Source: Catenuloplanes atrovinosus
GTDB lineage: Bacteria; Actinomycetota; Actinomycetes; Mycobacteriales; Micromonosporaceae
Assembly (NCBI RefSeq): GCF_031458235.1
Contig: NZ_JAVDYB010000001.1
Location: forward strand, 7,775,001 to 7,839,000
Direction: 5' to 3'
DNA length: 64,000 nucleotides
Positions 11,021-18,582 of the stretch are shown piece after piece (positions within the stretch are counted from its first letter, which is position 1; each line of letters starts with the position of its first letter). The notes beneath the pieces were generated by a model. It made no database searches. It was not told the origin of the DNA and saw nothing but the letters and a program-made list of their open reading frames with translations. The position numbers and the translations under genes are program-made.

Positions 11021-11902
11021 GTGTCGAATCCCTACAGTCAAGGCGTCCAGCCGGTGCCACAGCGGCCGGGCGTCGTGACGGTGGCCGGATATCTGTTGTT
11101 CGCCACGGCCGCGCTGACCGTGGTCGGCGTCGTGGCGAACATCGCCTCCATCGGCCCGACCCGGGAGGTGTACGCGGACGCCTACGCCGGGACCCCGGCG
11201 GCCGGCACCGAGGCCGTCCTGGTCGGCGGCGTGGTGTTCGGCCTGGTTATCAACCTGCTGCTCGCCGTCGGCTTCGTGCTGCTGGCGGTCTTCAACAACC
11301 GGGGGAAGAACGCGTCGCGCGTGACGACCTGGGTCATCGGCGGCCTCAGCATCTGCTGCACCGGCTTCGGCCTGGCCGGCAGCGCGCTCAGCAGCGCGAT
11401 GACCAGCCTGGCCGAGGTGCCGGACCAGCCGGGCATGCCCGACCCGCAGGAGATCACCGAGCGGCTGGAGAACGAGATCCCGGCCTGGGCCACCCCGGTC
11501 ACGATCGTCTCCAGCGTGCTCACGCTGCTGTTCCTGCTGGTCGTCATCGTGCTGCTGGCGATGCCCCCGGCGAACGAGTTCTTCCGCAAGCCGGCCGTGG
11601 CCTGGCAGCCGCCGGGCGCCGGCTACCCGGGCTACCCCGGCTACCCGGCGGGCTCGGCGTACCCGCCGCCCAGCCAGGCTCCCTACCCCCCGCAGCCGGC
11701 CCAGCCGGGGACGTACCCGCCGGACTACCCGCCGGCCGGTTCCGCGCCGCCGGACTACCCGCCGGCCGGTCCCGCGCCGCAGAGCCCGCCGCCCCCGTCG
11801 CCGTACGACAACCCGGTGCCCCCGCCGCCGGCCGACCCGCCGTCGCCCCCGTCGCCGCCGTCGCCGCCGTCCTCGGGTAGCGATTCACCACCGCACTCCT
11901 GA
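11021..11902 (+). CDS. Four-helix membrane protein with proline-rich C-terminal tail
   Basis: A 293-residue protein with a short N-terminal PQRPG segment, four membrane segments (about residues 22-42, 67-92, 103-125, 165-185) and a disordered tail of about 95 residues rich in Pro, Tyr, Gly and Ser. The tail contains YPGYPGYP and two exact copies of PPDYPPAG. It resembles the neighbour at 12072 in layout, including the matching RVTTWVIGGL and RVVTWVLCAL segments, so the two are probably paralogues. No function is known. It starts at a GTG preceded by gagggg, 24 bases after the spermidine synthase gene, and a strong terminator follows. Confidence 0.75.
   Translation: MSNPYSQGVQPVPQRPGVVTVAGYLLFATAALTVVGVVANIASIGPTREVYADAYAGTPAAGTEAVLVGGVVFGLVINLLLAVGFVLLAVFNNRGKNASRVTTWVIGGLSICCTGFGLAGSALSSAMTSLAEVPDQPGMPDPQEITERLENEIPAWATPVTIVSSVLTLLFLLVVIVLLAMPPANEFFRKPAVAWQPPGAGYPGYPGYPAGSAYPPPSQAPYPPQPAQPGTYPPDYPPAGSAPPDYPPAGPAPQSPPPPSPYDNPVPPPPADPPSPPSPPSPPSSGSDSPPHS
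11721..11780 (+). repeat. Two-copy 30-bp direct repeat in the proline-rich tail
   Basis: Two adjacent 30-bp units, each beginning cggactacccgccggccggt, encode the repeated PPDYPPAG motif of the membrane protein. They differ by one base (t versus c) in the part visible. This is coding repeat expansion rather than a mobile element. Confidence 0.8.
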
Positions 11903-11911
11903 GCGTTCGCC

Positions 11912-11952
11912 GAGAGCCCCGCCGTGCCACCCGCCCGGCGGGGCTCTCTTTT
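11912..11952 (+). terminator. Rho-independent terminator
   Basis: Perfect 12-base arms (gagagccccgcc at 11912-11923, complement at 11937-11948) are followed directly by tttt. This is one of the clearest intrinsic terminators in the window and ends the 11021 gene, and possibly the operon before it. Confidence 0.88.
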
Positions 11953-11963
11953 CGCCCCGTCGG

Positions 11964-12033
11964 CTAGAGCCCGTGTCGAAGTGGGATGCCGGGCCACGCC
12001 TCGCTCCGACCCCCAGTTCGATACAGGCTCTAG
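11964..12033. mobile_element. 70-bp MITE-like element with 22-bp terminal inverted repeats
   Basis: The left end (11964-11985) and the complement of the right end (12012-12033) match at 19 of 22 bases. Both start CTAGAGCC and run into a TCGAA core and TGGG. The outermost CTAG could be a palindromic target duplication. The internal 26 bases cannot encode a protein. It lies 39 bases upstream of the next start codon. A folded regulatory RNA is the alternative. Confidence 0.5.
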
Positions 12034-12071
12034 TAGGTTCATCGGGACGACGTCCATTTCGAGGGGAACGC

Positions 12072-12734
12072 GTGGTTGCTTCGGGACCGGCGGTGCCTGC
12101 ACCCGCCACGGGTCCGCCGAGGGCGGTGGCGCTCGCCGCGGCGTTGATGATCGGGATGGGCGTCGCCGGGATACTGGCCGCCGCGCTGCACCTGCTGCTG
12201 ACCGTGGACGGGCTGAGCGACTTCGCCGTCGACGCCCGGCGCCTCGGCGCCGACTCGGTGCTGGCCGACCGGGTCGAGGGCGGCATCCGCGGCTCCGCGA
12301 TCGCGGGCGTGGTGCTCTCCGGGATCGCCGGCGTGCTGCTGGTGTCGCTGGCCGTGGGCGTGCGCAGCGGCGTTCCGGCGGCGCGCGTGGTCACCTGGGT
12401 GTTGTGCGCGCTCGGCCTGTGCGGCGGCGCGCTCAGCCTGGCCGTCGGGCTCCTGCAGCGTGACCTGGGCTCCAGCGACCGGCGGGTGGCCGCGGTGCTG
12501 GCCGCGTCCGCGGACGTCTACCCGGCCTGGTGGGTCGCGGCCGGAATCGGGCTTGCCGTAGCGCAAGTCGTTGGTTACTTTCTGGTAGCCGCGCTCCTGG
12601 CGGCCGGGGTGCGCACGAGGCCGGCCCCCGTCGCCCCGCCGGTCATGCCGTTTCCACCCCCGCCCGTGCCCATCGTGCCGCCCCACCCGGACCCGACGCG
12701 GTCACCGTGGGCGCCGCCACCCCCGTCGAGGTGA
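12072..12734 (+). CDS. Four-helix membrane protein with proline-rich tail, paralogue of the 11021 gene
   Basis: A 220-residue protein starting at a GTG with gagggg 6 bases upstream; a longer frame reaching back to 11973 was rejected because it would run through the inverted-repeat element and lacks a ribosome-binding site. It has four membrane segments (about residues 18-42, 70-95, 100-122, 150-175) and a Pro-rich tail (PPPPVPIVPPHP). The motifs RVVTWVLCALGLCGGALSL and YPAWWVAAGIGLA correspond to those of the 11021 protein. Function is unknown. Its stop overlaps the GTG start of the following SDR gene. Confidence 0.75.
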   Translation: MVASGPAVPAPATGPPRAVALAAALMIGMGVAGILAAALHLLLTVDGLSDFAVDARRLGADSVLADRVEGGIRGSAIAGVVLSGIAGVLLVSLAVGVRSGVPAARVVTWVLCALGLCGGALSLAVGLLQRDLGSSDRRVAAVLAASADVYPAWWVAAGIGLAVAQVVGYFLVAALLAAGVRTRPAPVAPPVMPFPPPPVPIVPPHPDPTRSPWAPPPPSR

Positions 12735-13543
12735 CCGTGCCAGACCAGGCCCCGCGCCGCACCGCGCTGATCACCGGCGCGACCGCCGGTCTCGGTGCGG
12801 CCTTCGCGCGCCGGCTGGCCGCGGAGGGGTGGGACCTGGTGGTGGTCGCCCGCGACGCGGAGCGGCTGGCGACGAGCGCGGAGGAGCTGCGCGCGCGGCA
12901 CGGCGTCGCCGTGAGCGTGATCCCGGCGGACCTGGCGACCGAGTCCGGCGTCGGCACGGTCGAGGAACGGCTGCGAAACGCCTCGGCACCGGTCGAACTC
13001 TTGGTGAACAACGCCGGAATCGGTCTGAACAAGGGATTCCTGAGGTCCACGCTCGATGACGAGTTGCGCATTCTGCGGCTGAACGTCGAGGCGGTCATGC
13101 GCCTGACTTTCGCGGTTTTGCCGCAAATGACGGAAAGACGTTCGGGTGATGTGATCAACGTCTCCTCGGTGTCCGGCTACGGCGTCACCGCACCGGGTTC
13201 TACGTACACCGCGACGAAGGCCTACGTCATCAATTTCAGCGAGTCCGTCGGCCAGTCGGTGCGCCGCCACGGCGTCCGCGTGCTCGCGCTCTGTCCGGGT
13301 TTCGTGCGCACGGAGTTCCACCAGCGGGCCGGCATCCCGACCGCGGGCTCGCCCGGCTGGATCTGGCTGGACGCCGACTCCGTGGTCGACGGGGCCTTGT
13401 CTGACCTGCGCAAAGGCCGCTACGTTAGCGTTCCGAGCATGCGCTACAAGATCGCCGCGACCGCGCTTCGGCACGCGCCGCACGCGCTCGTGCGCCGCTT
13501 CAGCGAGGCGGGGAACCGGGCGGTCGGGCGCGGCGCGCGGTGA
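12731..13543 (+). CDS. Short-chain dehydrogenase/reductase (SDR), classical type
   Basis: A 270-residue Rossmann oxidoreductase. It has the cofactor motif TGATAGLG near residue 15, NNAGIG near 90, the catalytic serine in INVSSVSGYG near 138, and Tyr-x-x-x-Lys as YTATKAY near 155. An Arg in VVVARDAERL after beta-2 suggests NADP(H). It is closest in outline to DltE/YqjQ-type general SDRs, and the substrate cannot be predicted. The GTG at 12731 overlaps the preceding stop, indicating coupling to the membrane protein gene. The middle of the gene has a locally lower GC content than its flanks. Confidence 0.88.
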   Translation: MTVPDQAPRRTALITGATAGLGAAFARRLAAEGWDLVVVARDAERLATSAEELRARHGVAVSVIPADLATESGVGTVEERLRNASAPVELLVNNAGIGLNKGFLRSTLDDELRILRLNVEAVMRLTFAVLPQMTERRSGDVINVSSVSGYGVTAPGSTYTATKAYVINFSESVGQSVRRHGVRVLALCPGFVRTEFHQRAGIPTAGSPGWIWLDADSVVDGALSDLRKGRYVSVPSMRYKIAATALRHAPHALVRRFSEAGNRAVGRGAR

Positions 13544-13840
13544 GCCCGCGGCGTCCACCCGGACGGGTGGATCGACGGATCGCGCTCTATCAAATTTGCG
13601 CCTAGCGCGGTAGCGCCGACACGGTCTGTCCCGTTCGACGGTTGAAGCAAATATCTACCGTCATGGTTTCTTTCGGTGGCTGGTGGGTCACCCTCAGGCG
13701 ACGATCGGCCTCGATGGGCTGGTCGGAGCGTTCACCTCAGACCTCTCCGTCACGTCATTCACTCCCCCATCCAACCGATTTTTGCGCGTCGAGCCGGGTC
13801 GACCGTTCGCTTCTCAGCATTGAGCAGTACCCTCAACGCC
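13544..13840. other. 297-bp intergenic region between the SDR gene and pyrE
   Basis: It holds a 7-bp stem with 4-base loop (tccaccc-ggac-gggtgga, 13554-13571) close after the SDR stop, which may terminate that unit. The rest, 13580-13840, is noticeably poorer in GC than the surroundings and should contain the pyrE promoter. I see no convincing coding frame, no PyrR-type leader that I can defend, and no clear -35/-10 pair. Confidence 0.5.
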
Positions 13841-14380
13841 ATGGGCGACCGTGACGACCTGCGTAAATTCATCACTGACTTAGCCGTGGTGCACGGCCGG
13901 GTCGTGCTGTCGTCTGGTCAGGAAGCGGATTGGTATGTCGACCTTCGTCGCGTAACACTGCACCACGCGGCGGCTCCCCTCGTTGGGCGGGTGATGCGAG
14001 ACCTCACGGCGGACTGGGATTTCGACGTGGTGGGTGGCTTGACTCTCGGCGCCGATCCGGTGGCCGTGGCCATGCTGCATGCCGCGGCGGATTCGGATCG
14101 ACCGCTGGATGCGTGCGTGGTGCGGAAGGCCGGTAAGGCTCACGGACTGCAACGGCGCATCGAGGGCCCGGACGTCGCCGGACGGCGCGTCCTGGCGGTC
14201 GAGGACACCTCCACGACCGGCGGCAGCGTGCTGCAGGCGGTCGAGGCGTTGCAGCAGGCCGGAGCCGAGGTAGTGGGTGTAGCGGTTATTGTTGATCGAG
14301 GTGCAGGCGATGCGGTGCGGGCCGCGGGACTGCCCTATCGAGCGGCCTATACATTGGCCGACCTCGGCCTAACGGCCTAA
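13841..14380 (+). CDS. pyrE: Orotate phosphoribosyltransferase
   Basis: A 179-residue protein that transfers PRPP to orotate to give OMP in pyrimidine synthesis. It shows LSSGQEADWYVDLR near the N-terminus, GGLTLGADPVA (substrate pocket) and VRKAGKAHGLQ (catalytic Lys loop). The PRPP-binding motif VLAVEDTSTTGGS spans about residues 119-131. The ATG at 13841 gives the usual family start MGDRDDLRKFI. It is alone rather than in a pyr operon, which is common in actinobacteria. Codon use is somewhat less GC-rich than neighbours. Confidence 0.94.
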   Translation: MGDRDDLRKFITDLAVVHGRVVLSSGQEADWYVDLRRVTLHHAAAPLVGRVMRDLTADWDFDVVGGLTLGADPVAVAMLHAAADSDRPLDACVVRKAGKAHGLQRRIEGPDVAGRRVLAVEDTSTTGGSVLQAVEALQQAGAEVVGVAVIVDRGAGDAVRAAGLPYRAAYTLADLGLTA

Positions 14381-14437
14381 AAGTTTACCGATTCGGACCT
14401 GCTGATATGCAGGCGAATCGATGCTGTAGGTGGAAGG

Positions 14438-14815
14438 ATGGATTTCGTGGGAACTGCGTTGGCCGAACTGACCATGCCTCAGATCTCGCCGCTCGCCGGC
14501 GAGCCGATTGAACGTGCCGACGCCGAGCGTCTGGCGGGTGTCCTCAAGGCGCTCGCCGACCCGGCCCGGCTGCGGCTTCTCAGCCTCATCCAGTCCGCCC
14601 CGGAGGGCGAGGCCTGCGTGTGCGACCTGACCGCGCCACTGGGCCTCTCGCAGCCGACGGTGAGTCACCACCTGCGCATCCTCACCGAGGCCGGCTTGCT
14701 GGAGCGGGAGAAGCGCGGTGTGTGGGCCTACTACCGGCTGGTGCCGTCGGCGATCGCCACGATCGCCGACCTGCTCACCCCGCCGCGGAAGCGGGCTACG
14801 AAGAAGACTCGCTGA
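14438..14815 (+). CDS. ArsR/SmtB-family metal-responsive repressor
   Basis: A 125-residue winged-helix protein. It has LADPARLRLLSLIQ, the metal-site sequence ACVCDLTAPL at about residues 64-73 (Cys-x-Cys in helix alpha-3, as in ArsR/CadC-type sensors) and the recognition helix QPTVSHHLRILTEAGLLE. It should release DNA on binding As(III)/Sb(III) or a soft metal. No efflux pump, reductase or arsM gene is adjacent, so its target is unclear. The next gene is a convergent DedA protein. The start at 14438 follows ggtggaagg. Confidence 0.9.
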   Translation: MDFVGTALAELTMPQISPLAGEPIERADAERLAGVLKALADPARLRLLSLIQSAPEGEACVCDLTAPLGLSQPTVSHHLRILTEAGLLEREKRGVWAYYRLVPSAIATIADLLTPPRKRATKKTR

Positions 14816-14840
14816 GTCTGATGGTCTTACCGCCGGGTGC

Positions 14841-14864
14841 GGCGGGCCGGCTCACCGGCCCGCC
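14841..14864. terminator. Hairpin after the ArsR gene
   Basis: Perfect 10-base arms (ggcgggccgg/ccggcccgcc) with a ctca loop lie 25 bases after the arsR-type stop. There is no T-tract. Confidence 0.6.
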
Positions 14865-14943
14865 GTGCCCGGCACCATGATCGTCGACGCTCGGGTGCGC
14901 GCCGTGGGGACGGCGCTCCGGGCACGGCGATCGGGAGAAGCAC

Positions 14944-14975
14944 AATGGCGCGGCCCCGTCCGGGACCGCGCCATT
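14944..14975. terminator. Hairpin after the convergent dedA gene
   Basis: Thirteen-base arms (aatggcgcggccc and ggaccgcgccatt) pair with one mismatch around a 6-base loop. On the minus strand it begins 26 bases after the DedA stop. Confidence 0.6.
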
Positions 14976-15001
14976 CTCGTGTGTGCCGACCGGGAAACCG
15001 C

Positions 15002-15904
15002 CTACCGGCGCGGGCCCCCGTCGTACCCCTGGCCCTGCTGGGGGTCGTAGCCGCCACCGCCGTAGACCTGACCGGGCCGGTGCTGGTCCGACACGGCCGG
15101 GATCTGCTGCGTCGCCGCCTCGACCACGTGCTCGACGGCCTCGACGATGTTCGCCTCGGCCTCCACGATGCGCGCCTCGGCCTCGGCCGTGCGGGCGTGC
15201 GCCTCCGCCTCCTTGGCCTTGGCGCGGCGCTCGCGGAAGAACTCGAAGAAGACCGGCAGCACCGAGACCAGGACGATCAGCACGATCACCGGCAGCAGGT
15301 AGTGGTCGATGTCCTCCGGGTCGATCACCTTGATGATCTGCGCGGCCAGCAGGTAACCGGCGAGGATGATGCCGTCGGTCCAGATGATCGCGCCGACCAC
15401 GTTCCACAGGAAGAACGTCTTGGCGGGCATGCCGAGCATGCCGGCGACCGGGTTCAGGAACGTGCGGACGATCGGGATGAAGCGGGCCAGCACCACGGCC
15501 TTGGCCGGGCCGTACTTGTTGAAGTAGAACTCCGCCTTGTCGACGTAGTCCTTCTTGAACAGGCGCGACTCGGGGCGCTCGAACATCCGCCGGCCGTACC
15601 TGGCACCCAGCCAGTGGCCCAGCTGGGCACCGACGATGGCGGCGATCGGCGCGCCGATCAGCAGGCCGGGCAGCGAGAGCGAGACGCCGGGACCGAAGAT
15701 CTCCTCCGCCACCGTGGACGCTGCCACGCCCGCGAGGAAGAGCAGTGAGTCACCGGGGAAGAAGAAGCCGACCAGAAGTCCGGTTTCGGCGAAGAGAATG
15801 CCCCAGATGCCCAGCAGTCCGACGGTGGTGATCAGATCCTTCGGATCGAGAGGGTTGACCGCCAGATTGTCGACGATGAGGCGTGCGTTGTCGGCGTTGT
15901 CCAC
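15002..15904 (-). CDS. DedA/VTT-family membrane protein
   Basis: A 300-residue protein. It has the DedA features FAETGLLVGFFFPGDSLL (acidic residue near 40), GRRMFERPESRLF and the ARFIPIVRTFLNPVAG motif with conserved basic residues near 143-150. Four or five membrane segments are followed by a long charged helix (residues about 225-262, repeats of EAEA and EARIVEAEANIVEA) and a Gly/Gln tail ending QGYDGGPRR. DedA/VTT proteins flip phospholipids such as undecaprenyl phosphate or phosphatidylethanolamine in various bacteria. The coiled-coil tail is longer than in E. coli DedA and is typical of actinobacterial forms. Confidence 0.9.
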   Translation of the reverse strand: MDNADNARLIVDNLAVNPLDPKDLITTVGLLGIWGILFAETGLLVGFFFPGDSLLFLAGVAASTVAEEIFGPGVSLSLPGLLIGAPIAAIVGAQLGHWLGARYGRRMFERPESRLFKKDYVDKAEFYFNKYGPAKAVVLARFIPIVRTFLNPVAGMLGMPAKTFFLWNVVGAIIWTDGIILAGYLLAAQIIKVIDPEDIDHYLLPVIVLIVLVSVLPVFFEFFRERRAKAKEAEAHARTAEAEARIVEAEANIVEAVEHVVEAATQQIPAVSDQHRPGQVYGGGGYDPQQGQGYDGGPRR

Positions 15905-15990
15905 GGGGAGACAGGTTACCGCTTACCGGTATGCAGTCCAGACGCGAATCTGTTACGGAGCTGAGGGGGCACCGAGAATTCGCCGGAGAA

Positions 15991-16017
15991 GCGCGGCCGG
16001 GCATTTCCCGGCCGCGC
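15991..16017. terminator. Hairpin between dedA and pnkp
   Basis: Perfect 11-base arms (gcgcggccggg and complement) with a 5-base loop lie 28 bases downstream of the pnkp stop on the minus strand. Confidence 0.7.
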
Positions 16018-16044
16018 CATTCTCACCGTTGTGTGTCTTTACCG

Positions 16045-18582
16045 TCACAGACGGGGGTCGACCGGCTCCGATTCGCACGCCAGAACCGCGAACACCAATT
16101 CATGGATGCGCCACAGCGGCGCGCCCTCGGCGAGCCGGTCCAGCGCCTCCAGGCCCAGGCCGTGCTCGCGCAGCGCCAGCCCTCGCTTGCGGCCCAGCGA
16201 CCGGTTCCGCAGCCGGTCCAGCGTCCCCGGCTCGGTGTACTCCGGGCCGTAGATGATCCGCAGGTACTCCCGGCCCCGGCACTTGATGCCGGGCTGCTGC
16301 GGGCGTCCCTTCGCCGAACGCACCGCCAGGCCGTCGAACGGCTTCACCACCATGCCCTCGCCGCCCGCCTCGGTCAGCGCCAGCCACCAGTCCGTCGCCT
16401 CCGCGACCGCGGCCCGGTCGCCGAGATCCACGACCCGGCGCCGGGTCGGCGTGAACAGGTCCGGGGCGGCCGCGCAGAGCCGGTCCGCCAGCGCCAGGTG
16501 CCAGCCGTGATCCCGCGCGGCGAACGACACGCCGTCCGCCGCCAGCACCGCGAACGGCGCGAGCGTCACGCCGGTCAGCCCGTCGGTCGGCCGCACGTAG
16601 CGCCGGTAGGCGTCGCGGTAGCGGTCCACGTCGCCGGCCCGGCGGGTCATCCGGTCGCGCAGCGTGGTCACGTCCAGGCCACGCCCGGCGGCGTCCGCCA
16701 GCATCGACCGTACGGCCGGCAGCGCGGCGTTCGCGGCCGCGCCGACGCTCGCGTACTGCTCCCGGATCAGCGCGCCGGCCTTGGCGGACCAGGGCAGCAG
16801 CTCACAGTCGAGCAGCACCCAGCCGGTGGACAGCTCGTCCCACAGCCCGGCCGCCGCCGCGGCCGTACCGGCCCGGCGCAGCAGCTCGTCCGTGACCGCG
16901 GGGTCGTCGAAGAACGGCCGGCCGGTACGCGTCCACACCGCGCCCCGGGCCACACCGAACCGCTTGCCCGCCTCCGCGTCCCGGCACAGCAGCACCACCG
17001 CGCGGGAGCCCATGTGCTTCTCCTCGCACACCACCGTGGTCACGCCCGCGGACCGGTAGTCCTCGAACGCCTGCGCCGGGTGCTCCAGGAAGTCGCCGGA
17101 CGGCGCGGTCGAGCAGGGCGCCATCGTCGGCGGCAGCCAGAGCAGCGCGCGCGGGTCGATCGCGAACCGGCTCATCACCTCCAGCGCGGCGGCCGAGTTC
17201 TCCGCGGCGACCGTCACCGTGCCGTACCGCGTCTCCAGGTGCCGGCGGCCGGTCACGTCGGACAGCTCCAGCGCGTCCGCCGGGCGCTGCGCGCCGGGCA
17301 GCGTGTGCAGCGGGCGGACCGGCGCGTAGTGCACCGCCTCCGCGGGCACGCTGACCAGCTCCTTCTCCGGGTAGCGGAGCGCGGTCAGCGAGCCGCCGAA
17401 CACCGCGGCGGTGTCCAGGCAGATGGTGTTGTTGATCCACTCCGGGGTCAGCACCGGCGTGTGGCCGTAGACCACCATGGCCTTACCCCGGTAGTCCTGT
17501 GCCCACGGGTAGCGGACCGGCAGGCCGTACTCGTCGGACTCGCCGGTCGTCTCGCCGTACAGCGCGAACGAGCGGACCCGGCCGGACGCGCGCCCGTGGT
17601 ACGCCTCCTTCAGCCCCGCGTGCGCGACCACCAGCCGGCCGCCGTCCAGCACGTAGTGGCTGATCAGCGACGCCAGGAAGGCGGGCAGGCGGTCGGTGAG
17701 CTCGCGCGGCGCGGCCTCGAGCTGCGCGACCGACTCGGCCAGGCCGTGCGTCAACCGCACGTCCCGGCCGCGCAGCTTGCGCAGCAGCTTCTCCTCGTGG
17801 TTGCCGGCCACGCACAGCGCGGTCCCGGCCTCGATCATGCCCATCACCAGACGCAGCACGCCGGGCGTGTCCGGTCCGCGGTCCACCAGGTCGCCGACGA
17901 ACACGGCGGTACGCCCCCGCGGGTGTCTGGCGGACACCGCGTGCCCGGCCGCGTCCCGGTGCACGTCCCAGCCCAGCGTGGCGAGCAGCGTCTCCAGCTC
18001 GGCGCGGCAGCCGTGCACGTCGCCGACGATGTCGAACGGGCCGGTCAGCTCACGGCGGTCGTTGAACAGCTTCTGGTACGTGACGGTGGCGGCGTCGATC
18101 TCCTCCGGCCCGCGCAGCACGTGCACCTTCCGGAAGCCCTCGCGCTGCAGCCGGGGCAGCGACCGCCGCAGGTCACGGCGCATGCGCAGCAGCACCTCGC
18201 GGCCGAACACGCGGTCCGCCCGCGCCTCGGTGCGCTCCCACGCCAGCGACTCCGGCACGTCCAGCACGATCGCGACCGGCAGCACGTCGTGCGCCTTCGC
18301 GACCCGGACCAGCGCGGCGCGCGCGTGCTCCTGGAGGTTGGTGGCGTCGACCACGGTCAGCCGGCCGGCGGCCAGGCGCTTGCCGGCCACGTAGTGCAGC
18401 GCGTCGAACGCGTCCCCGGAGGCGGACTGGTCGTTCTCGTCGTCGGCGATCATGGCGCGGAACGCGTCCGAGGAGAGCACCTGGGTGGGCGCGAAGTGGC
18501 GGCGGGCGAAGGTCGACTTGCCCGACCCGGAGACGCCGACGAGCGCCACCAGGGAGAGCTCGGGAACGGTCAGCTCGGTCAT
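16045..18582 (-). CDS. pnkp: Polynucleotide kinase-phosphatase-ligase Pnkp (bacterial RNA repair)
   Basis: An 845-residue protein of three domains. The 5'-kinase has P-loop GVSGSGKST at 16-24. The calcineurin-like 2',3'-phosphatase has GDVHG at 187-191, GDLVDRGPD at 230-238 and GNHE at 260-263. The C-terminal adenylyltransferase has nucleotide-binding lysine K522 in EEKHMGSR. With Hen1 it heals and seals tRNA cut by ribotoxins such as colicin E5-like nucleases. All hallmark residues that I can check are present. The start ATG overlaps the hen1 stop as ATGA, so the two are translationally coupled, with hen1 first. Known partners Pnkp1/Rnl belong to a different subtype. Confidence 0.95.
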   Translation of the reverse strand: MTELTVPELSLVALVGVSGSGKSTFARRHFAPTQVLSSDAFRAMIADDENDQSASGDAFDALHYVAGKRLAAGRLTVVDATNLQEHARAALVRVAKAHDVLPVAIVLDVPESLAWERTEARADRVFGREVLLRMRRDLRRSLPRLQREGFRKVHVLRGPEEIDAATVTYQKLFNDRRELTGPFDIVGDVHGCRAELETLLATLGWDVHRDAAGHAVSARHPRGRTAVFVGDLVDRGPDTPGVLRLVMGMIEAGTALCVAGNHEEKLLRKLRGRDVRLTHGLAESVAQLEAAPRELTDRLPAFLASLISHYVLDGGRLVVAHAGLKEAYHGRASGRVRSFALYGETTGESDEYGLPVRYPWAQDYRGKAMVVYGHTPVLTPEWINNTICLDTAAVFGGSLTALRYPEKELVSVPAEAVHYAPVRPLHTLPGAQRPADALELSDVTGRRHLETRYGTVTVAAENSAAALEVMSRFAIDPRALLWLPPTMAPCSTAPSGDFLEHPAQAFEDYRSAGVTTVVCEEKHMGSRAVVLLCRDAEAGKRFGVARGAVWTRTGRPFFDDPAVTDELLRRAGTAAAAAGLWDELSTGWVLLDCELLPWSAKAGALIREQYASVGAAANAALPAVRSMLADAAGRGLDVTTLRDRMTRRAGDVDRYRDAYRRYVRPTDGLTGVTLAPFAVLAADGVSFAARDHGWHLALADRLCAAAPDLFTPTRRRVVDLGDRAAVAEATDWWLALTEAGGEGMVVKPFDGLAVRSAKGRPQQPGIKCRGREYLRIIYGPEYTEPGTLDRLRNRSLGRKRGLALREHGLGLEALDRLAEGAPLWRIHELVFAVLACESEPVDPRL

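Noticed and set aside
9038-11041. A 667-codon open frame on the minus strand opposite the spermidine synthase gene
   Set aside because: It lies opposite a gene with clear motifs and contains only Arg/His/Glu/Gln low-complexity sequence.
11973-12071. An upstream extension of the second proline-tailed membrane protein
   Set aside because: It would translate through the inverted-repeat element and has no ribosome-binding site, while GTG 12072 has gagggg in place.
13554-13571. A regulatory RNA element upstream of pyrE
   Set aside because: Only a 7-bp stem was found close to the SDR stop; no PyrR-binding or anti-terminator pair could be drawn.
14438-14815. An arsenic-resistance operon
   Set aside because: Only the ArsR-type regulator is present; no arsB/acr3, arsC or arsM gene lies on either side.
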